A stretch of 64,000 bases of DNA. Source: Odobenus rosmarus divergens. Lineage: Eukaryota > Chordata > Mammalia > Carnivora > Odobenidae. The stretch spans positions 2,490,176 through 2,554,175 of the forward strand of contig NW_004450480.1 of assembly GCF_000321225.1 (NCBI RefSeq). The letters run 5' to 3'. Every line of letters begins with the position of its first letter. Within the stretch, counting starts at the first letter, position 1. Shown one piece after another: positions 43,621-54,004 of this stretch. Under the pieces are notes generated by a model. It did not search any database, was not told the origin of the DNA, and saw nothing but the letters and a program-made list of their open reading frames with translations. The position numbers were made by a program, and so were the translations under genes.

Positions 43621-45839
43621 ATTTTACAGGCATTGCCTGCTACATTCCTCAGAGCATCTGGTAGAAAGGTCCAGGGGGCCAGAGGAAATATGTGCCTGGA
43701 TTCTGCTAGAGAAGTAGGCCAGAGACTGGGGTACAGAGGATCTGTGAAGAGTGCTTGCAGAATCTGTACAGAGGAAAATATTTTCCTTTAAACTTCAACC
43801 TATCAAAACAATAGAAAAGATACACGTGCACTTTCAAAGTTCTGCTCTATCCCCATCTACTCCACAGCACACACCAATGCCCACATTTGCCCAGCATCAC
43901 CAACAGGCCACAGGTACCCTGTCCCAACATTACCACTTATTCACTGTACGGCCTTGAACAAATCATTTGACTGTCCGGGTCTGGCCTTCAATTTCTAAAC
44001 AGCCAAAGGAGTGTGCTGACCTAGACCTAGATGCTACCAAGATGTCCCTCCAGTTTGAAGAGTCTATGACATAATACATTCTGAAAAGCAGAAATTATAC
44101 ATATAATTTATACTAATTTCTATCATTTATATGTGTACTCATTTACATTAAATTACATTTACATATATTCCAGAAATATTACATACTCCTGAGATTATAT
44201 ACATAAATTTCATAAATCACAGCTTTTAAAAAGTTTTTTATATACATATATTTCTCTTTCATCTTAAAGTTAGCCATCAAAAAGACACACTCAACATATT
44301 GTTTAATTCTGAATACCAATTTTGTTTTGTTTTTCCTTTTCAATGTTAAAGAGGTGGCAAACTCCAATGCCGATAGGAGCAGATGGTCACAATGATGAGT
44401 AAAAGACAAACTTTAGCCCCCCCCCCCCGCCCCCGCCGGCTACAGCAAGCAGCCCCAATCCAGCTCCGGGCCACAGCTGCCATCTGAGAATGTGGCCCAG
44501 TGTTCTTGCACTTTTTCACGAGATCCAGGGTTGTTTTAGGTGCAATCCCTTGATATTTAAATGCTGGCAAGCAACACAAGTTAGCCTAAAACGTGCAGAC
44601 CAAACACGACAGGCCTGAAGCCACCACACTGCGCTCCGCCACAAAGCATGCCATTCTGCTGTGGCTTTTAAACCTGAAAAACCTATAACACGCATCAAAC
44701 AAGAAGCTTTAAGTTCCTGGGACAGTCCTAATGACATTTTACCCTAAGCAAGTCTGATCAGCAACACCAGGAAGGACCTGAAGCTCCCTTCACGTTGAGT
44801 GCCTATAAAAAAAGAAAACTACAAAATGCATTAATTCCTATAAAACATCTATGTGGAGTTTGAATGGAGAGGAGAACACCTGATAAATGAGTTCTTGGTG
44901 TACTAAATATCAGGTGTGGACTTTAACACTTAGAGATAAAAATGTGATGATTTATATTCTACTGATAGCAGCCATAGATTACTCAGTGTATTCTAAATAG
45001 AAAAATACTTTATTTAGCAGCAATATTGCTCTATTTCTTGTGTTCAAACGGGGGAAAAAAAAACTTTCTCTTATCATTATACCTTGTTTTTTTTTTTTTT
45101 AACGAAGCAATCTGGCATACATTAGCAGGAAGAGGCCAACTGTACAAGGAATATACCATTACTCTCGTCTTCAAAGCATAATGAAATGTGATCTTCTGCT
45201 ACTAGACCATCTTAAAACCAGTGCTTCCGTGCAGAGGGAAGGCACTGCTAATAAGGGCTCTGTATTCAAGTGGATTGTGCTGTACATTGGACTCAATGGT
45301 GGGAAATCCACGGGAAAAGCATTACAGGAGGCAAAGATGAAAAACAACAATAATAATTGTAATAAAGTTCCCAATGATGCTTAAAAAACACCTGGCAGCA
45401 ACTAGGTTTTGAGTTCCTTCTGTGATAACCGTGATGGCAGAGCTTACGGCATTCTGCTCCCAACACAAAATCAGGAACAGTTCTTCAAGAGGGGAGGATG
45501 TGTTTGTAAACTAAGTAAAATTCAACAAAAGCATCCTCATAAACGTATCTACCTTGAGAAAAGCTTTCTTGTCATGCTCACCAGTTGTTATGTCTTAGGT
45601 GGGTAAATATTAGGGTAAGTTTTAAGCAAATCCCTAAACTCCACTAGTAGCTGGGAAGAAGGAAGAAAACAAAGGATGTGGGGACTGGGAAAGATGATGC
45701 GTGCTAGGCTGTCTGCTACAGCAGGGTTTGGATGAACTCTACATCTGGAGGGACCTACAGGAAGGGGTAGGAAGAGATGGTAAACCAAACCAAGAACTGC
45801 AGCAGTAGGGAGAGAAGCAATAATGAGAAAGCAACACTT
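43621..45839. other. unrecognised noncoding sequence
   Basis: No gene found. AT-rich simple text lies at 44090-44250. A C-run of twelve with GCCCCCGCCGG follows at 44417-44439. A T-run of about 15 occurs at 45087-45101 without an attached SINE. Short open frames have no domain. Confidence 0.45.
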
Positions 45840-45985
45840 AACTGTGGACCAGGTTCAGCACTAGGCTGTTCTTAATCCCATTTAACAGATGAGGAAACTA
45901 ACAAATGACACAGCATGGGTTTGAATTCTGCTGTCCATTTTAGAATCCAGTGCACCTCAACCACCTTGCTATGCTGTCTCCCCAA
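45840..45985 (-). repeat. MIR, antisense
   Basis: CAGCACTAGGCTGTTCTTAATCCCATTTAACAGATGAGGAAACTAACAAATGACACAGCATGGGTTTGAATTCTGCTGTCC is the reverse of the MIR centre and 5' part, with an AACAGATGAGGAAACT core. Confidence 0.72.
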
Positions 45986-47354
45986 AATGGAAACCAAACG
46001 GCAATATGGAACAAAAGCAGGTAAAGACCAAACAAGAGGTGAGAAGAGAAAAGATGCCTTCAGAAATGCTTGTGAAGGGCTAACTTTGATGGATCGATGG
46101 GTAGGAACAGCTGAAAAGGAGGAGGTGACAGCCTTGCTATCACTCCAAGGACAGAAGCGAGGCAGACTCACTGTACTGAAAAAGGTTTCCCAGCCACAAC
46201 ATAAAGGTCACTTGCTTTCTTCTCAGTTGGCCAGCTGCAACAGAACTGAACTGTGATTAAATATATACTCACAAACCATGAAATCTGACCAACAATCAAT
46301 TTCTAGACAAAGTTATAAACAGAGCAAACGACCTGATATAAAGGGTAGTTCAATTCTGTAAGTATGTATACATGCATGTGTGTGTTTACTGATCATAAAG
46401 TGTGTCTGAATCTTAAAATACCTCTAATCTCTCACTCTTTTGCTAACTAGCTCTTTCCGAATCAAGTGCACATACATGTGTATTTTAGTGAGACACAGAC
46501 ATATTTTTCTGAATCGGAGATCCCTCCCGCAGGACATTCCCTCAACCTTCCATATAGGAGAGAAGGCCACACAAGTACCTCAAATATGGTTATCTAAAAC
46601 TACACCAGAAAGTCTGTTCATGAGCATTAGAGATACCTGAAATTATTTTCACTGGTGCAGTAGTTGTGTTCAAGATGCAGGATTAGCTGAAAAGATCATG
46701 AGTGGCAACACACAGGAGCCTCATAACCTTCAAAACTGCCCTTGGGATACAGCTCTCTTGTGATACTACGAGAAAACACTGTTCCCTTTCAATTAGAAAC
46801 ATGACCAATTCTGCCATCAAAATGTTATCTATCACTTGTTCCTCGTAGTACACCTTTTTTGTATGATGCCTGCTGGAGTGTGTGAGGGCAGCAAAGAGGA
46901 ACTCCAAGGAACAAGTTGTATGACTTTTCTGAGCTTAATTCCTGATACATCTCTGCCCACTTGGCAGAATTCTAGCTGAGACTTGCCTTCAATGCAACTT
47001 GCCAAAATGACAGTGAGGTTGTGAGAGGAGGAAACGCATGACCCTGTCTACTCCTAATTCTGGCATCTACCATAGTGACCAAAAGACGTGGACAGATTTG
47101 GAATGGTTACACTGATCAATTCAGATCTCAATACTGAGAATGACTGGGCTTCTTGGACCTGAGCAACCAGCCTGGGGCCGTCTGATAAGCTGGAATATGA
47201 ACTCACCAATCCACCTGGCTGTGACGGATTAGACAGCCGGGATGATGACCCAGCTAGACACTGAGATCTCCATTCACAAAGTCTAGACCTATTAAATGTC
47301 AAAGTCCAGGGCTGCCCCAGATGATCAGTGGTCAGGAACTACAAAAACAGCCAG
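45986..47354. other. unrecognised noncoding sequence
   Basis: No gene or clear repeat. A 113-codon open frame at 45915-46256 (plus strand) overlaps the MIR and has no recognised domain. Confidence 0.4.
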
Positions 47355-49207
47355 AAACGATTAACAAAATGGTTTTATAAGCACATACCTACCAACAAAG
47401 GATATTAAACAACATGCTACTGAACAACCAAATGGGTGAAAAAAGTCAACAGAAAAATAAAAAAATACCTCCAGACAAATGAGTATGAAACTATAACATA
47501 CCAAAATTTATGGGATGCAGCAAAAGCAGTTCTAAGAGAGCAGTTCATAGCAATAGATGCCTATCTCAAGAAAAAAGAAAAGTCTCAGACTAACTTTACA
47601 CATCAAGGAATTACAGAAGAAACAACGGAGCCCAAAGTTAGTAGAAGGGAGGAAATAACAAAGATTAAAGAAGAAAGAGAGATTTTAAAACAATAGAAAA
47701 AAAAAATCAATGAAACTAAGAGCTGATTCTCTGAAAAGAAAAACAACTTTGGCGAATCTTTAGATAGACTCACCAAGATAAAAAGACAACTCAAAATCAG
47801 AAATGAGAGAAGAGATGTTATAAGTGATAACACAGAAACACAAAAAGATCAAAAAAGACTACTTTGAACAATAGTATGCCAACAAATTGGACAACCTAGA
47901 AGAAATGGATAAATTCCTAGAAGCACACAAGCTACTTAGACTGAAACATGATAAAATAGAAAATCCAAGCAGACTGATTACTAGTAAGATTGAATCAATC
48001 ATCAAAATATCTCCCAACAAACAAAAAGTCTAGGACCAGACAGGCTCACTAGTGAATTCAACCAAACATTCAAAGAATTAATACCAATCCTTCTAAAACT
48101 CTTCCAAAAAATACAAGAGAAGGGAACTCTTCCAAACTTACATTATAAGGAGAATTACCCTGATACCAAAACCAGACAGCGATGCCACAAGAAAAGATTA
48201 CGGGCCAAAATCCCTGATGAACACAGATGTAAAAGTCCTTAATAAAATATTAGCAAACTGCATTCAACAATACATTAAAAGGATCACACAACATGATCAA
48301 GTGGGATTTATTCTAAGGATGCAAGGATGGTTCAACATCTGCAAATCAATCAGTGTGATAGACCACATTAACAAAATGAAGGATAAAATATGATCATCTC
48401 AATAGAGTCAAAGAAAGCATCTGAAAAAATTCAACATCTATTTATAGTAAAAATTCTCAACAAAGCAGGTAGAGAAGGAATACAGTCAACACAATAAAAG
48501 CCATATAGAGCAAGCCCACAGCTAACATCATATTCAATGGTGAAAAGCTGAAAGCTTCTATGATCAGAAACAAGACAAAAAATTATCATAGTATTGGAAG
48601 TTCTGACCAGAGTAATTCGGCAAGAAAAATAAATAAAAGGAAGGAGTATCCAAATTAGAAAGGAAGAAGGAAAACTGTCAGTATTTGCAGATAACATATT
48701 ATATAGAGAAAATGCTGAAGAACCCACCAAAAAACTGTTAAGACCTAAGAAACAAATTAAGTAAAGCTGTAGGATACAAAACCAATACACAAAGATATGT
48801 TGTGTTTCTATACACTAATAGTGAACTCCCAGAAGGAGAAATTAAGATAACAATCCCATTTATAATCATATAAAAAAAAAATACCTAGGAATAAATTTAT
48901 CCAAGGAAGTGACAGACCCATATATTAAAAACTTTAAGACATTAAGGAAGAAATTGAAGGAAAGAAGAAATACACAAATAATTGGAAAAATATTCCATGC
49001 TCATGGATTGGAAGAATTGATATTGTTAAGATGTCCATACTACCCAAAGCAATATACAAATTTAAACAATCGTAAAATTTGTATGGAACCTTGCAAGACC
49101 ATAAACAGCCAAAGCAATCTTGAATAAGAAGAACAAAGCTGGAGGCATTTTGCTCCCTGATTTCAAACTACATTACAAAGTTACAGTAATTGAAACAGCA
49201 TGGTATT
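47355..49207 (+). pseudogene. LINE-1 (L1MA/L1MB-type) ORF2 relic, part 1
   Basis: This is a decayed ORF2 in the sense orientation. It starts near AACAAAATGGTTTTATAAGCACATACC, text typical of the early endonuclease region. At about 47398 it jumps to a later segment, implying an internal deletion. The frame at 47436 encodes the linker motif TYQNLWDAAKAVLREQFIAI. The reverse transcriptase region follows with GGATGCAAGGATGGTTCAAC (about 48318) and the catalytic FADD motif region at 48684-48695, read FADN: the second aspartate is lost. Multiple stops and frameshifts break the frame. It cannot encode an active enzyme. Confidence 0.92.
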
Positions 49208-49600
49208 AAAAGAAATGAACAAAGAGCAGAAACAGATCCATAAATACAGAGAATGAACAGATGGCTGCCAAAGAGGAGAGGTGGGGGAATAGGTAAAACG
49301 GGTGAAGGGAAGTGAGAAATACAGGTGTCCAGTTAGGAATGAATAAGACACAGGAATAAAAGGTACAGCATAGGGAATGCAGACAATAGTATTGTAATGG
49401 TGTTGTATAGTGACAGAGAAGACCTACACCTGTGGTGAGCACAGCATAACACAAAGTTTTGTTGAGTCACAATGTTGTACACCTAAAATTAATATAACAT
49501 GGTATGTCAACTATAGTTCAATTAAAATAAACACTGCCAAAATTATAATAAATAAAAAATGTTTCCACTAAAAATAATAATTAAAAAATAAAGCAGTATA
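49208..49600 (+). mobile_element. nested L1 3' end inserted in the L1 relic
   Basis: The host text stops at CAGCATGGTATT (about 49207) and resumes at TATAGTATTGGCATAAGATC (about 49600). Between them lies a truncated L1 3' UTR: AACAGATCCATAAATACAGAGAATGAACAGATGGCTGCC, GTTGAGTCACAATGTTGTACACCTAAAATTAATATAACATGG...CAATTAAAATAAACAC, then an A-rich tail. The host's GTATT is repeated on both sides, an approximate target-site duplication. This is a younger 5'-truncated L1 insertion. Confidence 0.82.
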
Positions 49601-50129
49601 TAGTATTGGCATAAGATCTGTGGAACAGAAGAGAGCCCAGAATAATCCCACACATATATGGTCAATTAATTTATGACAAAAGAGCTAAGACTATACAATG
49701 GGGAAAGGGCAGTCTCTTCAATAAATGGTGTTGGGAAAACTGGACAGCCACATACAAAGGAATGAAACTGGAGCACTATCTTACACAAAAATTAACTCCA
49801 ATGGGTTAAAGACTTGAACGTAAGACCTGAAGGCATAGAACTCCCAGGAGAAAGCACAGGCACTAAGCTCCTTGACATAGGTCTTGGCAATAATTTTTTT
49901 AATCTGACAGCAAAAGCAGAACTAGCAAAAGCAAAGATAACTAAATGGGACTACATCAAACTAAAAAGCTTCTGCTTGGCACAGGGCACCAACAAAATGA
50001 AAAGGTAACTTACTGAATGAAAGAAAGTATTGGCAAATCATGTAGCTGATAGGAGCTAATATCCAAAATATATAAAGAACTAAAAGTCAACAGCAAAAAA
50101 GCAAACAATGCAATTTAAAAAATGGGCAT
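49601..50129 (+). pseudogene. LINE-1 ORF2 relic, part 2
   Basis: The same L1 continues with GATCTGTGGAACAGAAGAGAGCCCAG, GACTATACAATGGGGAAAGGGCAG, GTAAGACCTGAAGGC and a fragment reading ITKWDYIKLKSFCLAQGTNKM (49938-50000). These belong to the C-terminal third of ORF2. Frames are broken. The phrase ends at AATTTAAAAAATGGGCAT where a SINE has landed. Confidence 0.9.
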
Positions 50130-50312
50130 GGGGCACCTGGGTGGCTCAGTCGGTTCAGCATCTGACTCTTGATGTCTGCTCAGGTCAGGATCTCAGGGTC
50201 GTGAGATCAAGCCCCGTGTCCGACTCCATGCTGGGCATGGAACCTGCTTGAAATTTTCTGTCCCTCTCCCTCTGCCCTTCCTCTCTCTCTCTCCCTTTCA
50301 AAAAAAAAAATT
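50130..50312 (+). mobile_element. CAN-SINE inserted in the L1, without an obvious target-site duplication
   Basis: The head GGGGCACCTGGGTGGCTCAG starts at 50130; the body has CCCCGTGTCCGACTCC and CTCTGCCCTTCCTCTCTCTCTCTCCC; the A-tail ends near 50312. A and B boxes are recognisable (TGGCTCAGTCGG at 50142-50153; GATCAAGCC at 50206). The flanking L1 text lacks a matching direct repeat and seems to be missing about 25-30 bases, see findings. Confidence 0.95.
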
Positions 50313-50917
50313 AAAGAAGATATACAGATGGCCAACAGGTACCTAAGAGGATGCTCTACCTCATTAATCATCAGGGAAATGCAAATCAAACTACAATGAG
50401 ATATTACCTCACATCTGTTATAATGAAAACTATCAAAAAGATTAGAATTAACCAGTGTTGTTAAGGATGTGGAAGAAGGGAACTCTTGTTCACTGTTAAT
50501 GGGAATGTATATTGGTGCAGCTGCAACAGAAAGCAGTAGGGAGGTTCCTCCATAAATTAAAAACAGACCTACCATAATATCCAGTAATTCCACTTCTGGC
50601 TATTTATCTCAAGAAAATGAAAACACTAATTTGAAAAGATATATGCACTCCATGTTGATTTCATTTTATTTATAATAGCCAAGAAATGGAAACAACTTAA
50701 GTATCCATTGATGGTTAAATGGATAAAGAAATTGTGGTACATATACACAATGGAATATTACTCAGCCATAACGAATAATGAATTCTTGTCATTTGTGACA
50801 ACAGGAATGGACCTCGAGGGCATTATACTAAGCAAAGTAAGTCAGAGAAAGACAAATACCATATGATCTCTCTTATATATGGAATCTCAAAATAAATAAA
50901 TTTTATATATACACACA
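50313..50917 (+). pseudogene. LINE-1 ORF2 end and start of 3' UTR, part 3
   Basis: AAAGAAGATATACAGATGGCC, GGGAAATGCAAATCAAACTACAATGAGATATTACC, GGTACATATACACAATGGAATATTACTCAGCCATAACG and GTCAGAGAAAGACAAATACCATATGATCTC are the standard L1MA-type ORF2 end and the beginning of the 3' UTR. It is interrupted by the next transposon at 50918. Confidence 0.92.
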
Positions 50918-51169
50918 CAGTTGACCCTTGAGCAATGCTGGTGCTGGGGATATTAATGCCCCACACCCTCAAAAATAAACATATTGTTTTTTACTTCCTA
51001 AAAACCTAACTACTAATAGCCTACTATTGACTGAAGCCTTACCAATAACAAAAACTATTGACTGACACGTATTTTGTATATGTACTGTATGCTGTATTCT
51101 TATAATAAAGTAAGCTAGAGAAAAGAAAATGTTATTAAAATCATAAGAGAAAATACATTTACAGTACTG
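50918..51169 (+). mobile_element. Tigger2/MER8-like DNA transposon, left half
   Basis: It starts with the terminal repeat CAGTTGACCCTTGAGCAATG at 50918 and contains GCCTACTATTGACTGAAGCC, ATGTACTGTATGCTGTATTC and AATAAAGTAAGCTAGAG, in order with a TcMar-Tigger nonautonomous element. It is split by two SINEs and continues at 51600. The family name is from memory and might be a close relative. Confidence 0.8.
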
Positions 51170-51400
51170 TATTTTTTTTAGATTTTATTTATTATTTATT
51201 TGACAGAGAGGGAGGGAGATTGCAAGAGAAAGCCAGCACAAGCAGGGAGAGTGGCAGGCAGATGGAGAGGGAGAAGCAGACTCCCCATAGAGCAGGGAGC
51301 CTGATGTGGGGCTCGATCCCAGAACCCTGGGATTATGACCTGAGCTGAAGGCAGATGCTTAACCAACTGAGCCACCCAGGCACCCCAGTACTGTATTTTT
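51163..51400 (-). mobile_element. CAN-SINE, antisense, first of a tandem pair
   Basis: The inverted tail TTTTTTTTAGATTTTATTTATTATTTATTTGACAGAG is followed by the body (GAGAAGCAGACTCCCCATAG) and the inverted head CTGAGCCACCCAGGCACCCC ending at 51386. Flanking copies of AGTACTGTATTTTT lie at 51163 and 51387. Full length and complete. Confidence 0.95.
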
Positions 51401-51617
51401 TTTAAAAGGTTTATTTGACAGAGAGGGAGAACATGAGTGGGGGAAGGGCAAACGGAGAGGGAGAGATAGAGAATCCCAAGCAGACTCCCCAACTGAGCAC
51501 AGAGCCTGACGCAGGACTGGATCCCACGACCATGAGATCATTACCTGAGCCGAAACCCAGAGTCGGATGCTTAACTGACTGAGCCACCCAGGCGCCCCCT
51601 ACTGTACTGTATTTATC
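51401..51617 (-). mobile_element. CAN-SINE, antisense, second of a tandem pair
   Basis: The second element follows directly: TTAAAAGGTTTATTTGACAGAGAGGGAG, AGCAGACTCCCCAACTGAGC, GATCCCACGACCATGAGATCATT, and the inverted head GACTGAGCCACCCAGGCGCCCCC ending at 51599. The next bases TACTGTACTGTATTTAT repeat the flank a third time. It is more diverged in its middle from the first copy, so the pair are two independent insertions at one spot. Confidence 0.93.
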
Positions 51618-51680
51618 CAAAAAAATTTGCATATAAGCAGACCCACACGGTTCAAACCCATACTGTTCAAGGGTCCAATG
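51600..51680 (+). mobile_element. Tigger2/MER8-like transposon, right half
   Basis: After the SINE pair the transposon resumes at ACTGTACTGTATTTATCCAAAAAAATTTGCATATAAGCAG and ends CACGGTTCAAACCCATACTGTTCAAGGGTCCAATG. The last part is the inverted complement of the left terminus (CAGTTGACCCTTGA... against TGTTCAAGGGTCC). The complete element without the SINEs is about 330 bp. Confidence 0.82.
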
Positions 51681-51690
51681 TGTAAAAGTT

Positions 51691-51734
<44 letters not shown>

Positions 51735-51862
51735 TACACTAAGCTAATAGGTACAGAGAACAGACTGCTGCTTGCCAGAGGTGTGGTTGGGGGGTGGGAG
51801 AAATGGGTGAACTTGTTTTTGTTTTTTAGTTTAAATAAATTGAACACAGTTTTAAAAATTAG
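51681..51862 (+). repeat. L1 3' UTR end with (TG)n microsatellite
   Basis: A long alternating TG run occupies about 51693-51731. The L1 3' UTR text then resumes: CTAATAGGTACAGAGAACAGACTGCTGCTTGCCAGAGG...GGGGTGGGAGAAATGGGTGAAC and AATAAATTGAACACAG. This completes the L1 that began at 47355. The TG run is a likely length-variable microsatellite. Confidence 0.85.
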
Positions 51863-51866
51863 AGCG

Positions 51867-51944
51867 AGAGGCAAAAGCATAGTTTTTGAATCTTCTTAAT
51901 TCACCAGAGGCAAAAGCATAGTTTTTGAATCTTCTCAATTCTCA
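51867..51944 (+). repeat. 39-bp imperfect tandem duplication
   Basis: The phrase AGAGGCAAAAGCATAGTTTTTGAATCTTCT occurs at 51867 and again at 51906, giving a period of 39. The second copy has C for T at one site (CTTCTC) and a partial AATTCTC repeat after it. It marks the boundary between the L1 3' end and the next element. Confidence 0.92.
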
Positions 51945-53184
51945 ATTCACACAAAAACAGAACAATCTGAGAGCAAAACCAAAAACCCATGGACAAATTT
52001 ACAACAGAATTAGGTGACTAGGTATTGCCTCAAACACAAAAGTACAAACAGTTGTGGAAAAGCCAACACTAACCACAAGTCCTGCAGATTAGCAACATCT
52101 GTGTGGAAAGAGGTAGAGGGAAACAACAGGGCAATTGAAGGACCTGAGAAAGAGAACCCCCCAAATTGCAATAAAGTACTAAATGGAAAGTGTGATGAGA
52201 CAATTTAAAACAGCAGCTGAACCTGGGAGGAGTTTCTCCCATTCTAATAAGGAGTCAGTACAGAGGGCTTACATGAAGACACTGTGAAAAATCTGGAGTA
52301 GTCCAGTGCATACAACCTCTCAAAATGGAGCTGGTGGGACTCCATTCTAGCACTGGACCTCACACCCAGGAACAACTGCTAGAAATAGAATCAAAATTGA
52401 AAAATAGGGAGAAAATCAAAAGGAAAGAAAGACAAGGTCCAAAAACTGTGGGCAAGGGGAACAGAGTCAAGATATTCTAGAAAGCAGGACAATAACCCAG
52501 TAGTAGAAACTAGACCAGAAGAGGGAGTTCTATGAAGTCAAAAGAACTATCTAAGAAGTCAAGTCTCCCTGAGTTTAGAAAAACTACTTACACAGAGAAA
52601 TGAGCAATAAAAAAATTCTGAAATCAATGCTAAACAAAGTTATGAGGAAGAAAAAGGAAAAGAATACAAACAAAACCACATGCCAGAAAGACATGCCCTA
52701 GAGCAGATCAAAACTATAACCTCCTATTTTTAAAATGAACTAAAAGACATTATGTATATGATAAAAAAGGCGTGAAAAATAACACAAATCAGAATTAGGA
52801 AAACTGAGAAATGAGGAAAGAAAGAATAAATCTGAAAAAAAATCATTTTAAAAATGAGGCATACACCAGGACATAAGAACAAAGAAAAATGATAAATAAT
52901 GCTTTAAAAGTTAAGAGAAAAAAGGAGGAAATTTCTAAAAATCAAAAAGAAATGAAGATAAAAAGAATTTAAGGGACAGTGTCAAATGCTGAAGACAGGT
53001 AAAGAAGATCCAACATACAGAAAATAGGAATCCCTAAAAAGGAACTCAAAGGAAGTGCTCTGTCCAAATACTTAAAACTATAATACAAAGAAAAGAGGAC
53101 ACTGGATACTATAGCATTTTGACCCAAAATGGCCAACACCAAAACATACTGCAGTAAAATCACTGCATTTAAGACTTAATGCCA
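51945..53184 (+). repeat. probable HAL1-like (half-L1) element, first part
   Basis: This A-rich sense-strand region with AAGAAAAT, GAAAAAAAGG and CAAGAAAAATTTAAGGGACAGTG-type phrases resembles the ORF1-containing HAL1 family in general layout. The more specific match is the part after the SINE (next entry). No long reading frame survives. If it is not HAL1 it may be an old L1 5' region. Confidence 0.45.
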
Positions 53185-53405
53185 GGGGTACCTGGGTGGC
53201 TCAGTCAGTTAAGCATCCGACGCTTGATTTCAACTCAGGCCATGATCTCAGGGTCCAAGATCGAGCCCTTTATCAGGCTCTGTGCCCAGCAGGGAGTCTG
53301 CTTTCCCTCTCCCTCTCCCTCTGCCCCTCCCCCTGCTCATACACACGCTCTGTCGCTCTCGAATAAAGAAATCCTTAAAAAAAAAAAAAAAAGGACTCAA
53401 GCCAG
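53172..53405 (+). mobile_element. CAN-SINE, with approximate target-site duplication
   Basis: The head GGGGTACCTGGGTGGCTCAG starts at 53185, followed by CCATGATCTCAGGGTCC, GTGCCCAGCAGGGAGTCTGC, CTCTCCCTCTCCCTCTGCCCCTCCCCC and a long A-run to 53392. The flanks GACTTAATGCCAG (53172-53184) and GACTCAAGCCAG (53394-53405) are an imperfect direct repeat. Confidence 0.93.
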
Positions 53406-53890
53406 AAGAAAGGAGTAACACAGTCAAGATACTTAAAAAATGTGAACCAACAATTTTACACCCAGCAAAAACTGCCTTTTAAGTATAAAGGGCACGGTAA
53501 ACTGTTGTCAAAATTAAAGAATTCAGAGAATATAGTTCCCATGAGCCCTTCCTGAGGAATGTAATAGAAAATGAGCTTTAGACAAAATGACAGAGACATC
53601 GATGATGTAAGGACTAGTGTTGAGTAATGAATACACTTACCTACAGAACAAAGACTAGAACCGGGTTAAAAGGGGCAAATATAGTATAAATAGCTGTATG
53701 CTCTGAAAAGACAAGCTTGGAAAACCATTAAAAAAATCACAGAGAGAAATTTGGAATAGTATATGGAAGATGTTTAACTCTTTTTGGTAACTATAATTGG
53801 AGGTTGTAGTATTAGTATTGCTATTTTGAGACTAATATGTGTAAGGTGGATAAATAAGCAAATTAGTAATGGGATATTCTAATTCTACCA
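53406..53890 (+). repeat. probable HAL1-like element, second part
   Basis: The text GAACCAACAATTTTACACCCAGCAAAAACTGCC, followed by TTAAGTATAAAGGGCACGGTAAACTGTTGTC, AAAGAATTCAGAGAATATAGTTCCCATGAGCCC, resembles the HAL1 segment in which peptide motifs on 'tyrosine-pro-ala-lysine' lines appear. The similarity is in order of words, from memory. Confidence 0.5.
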
Positions 53891-54004
53891 TCCCCCATAT
53901 TTTTTTTAACTGAACTGTAATTGACATACAATGTCATATTAGTTTCAGTTGTACAACATATTGATTCAAAAATTCTATACATTACTCAATGCTCACCACC
54001 CCAT
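53891..54004 (-). repeat. L1 3' end fragment, antisense
   Basis: CATATTTTTTTTAACTGAACTGTAATTGACATACAATGTCATATTAGTTTCAGTTGTACAACATATTGATTCAAAAATTCTATACATTACTCAATGCTCACCACC is the reverse complement of an L1 3' UTR. The T-run at about 53903-53910 is its inverted tail. The host sequence appears to continue on each side. Confidence 0.85.
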
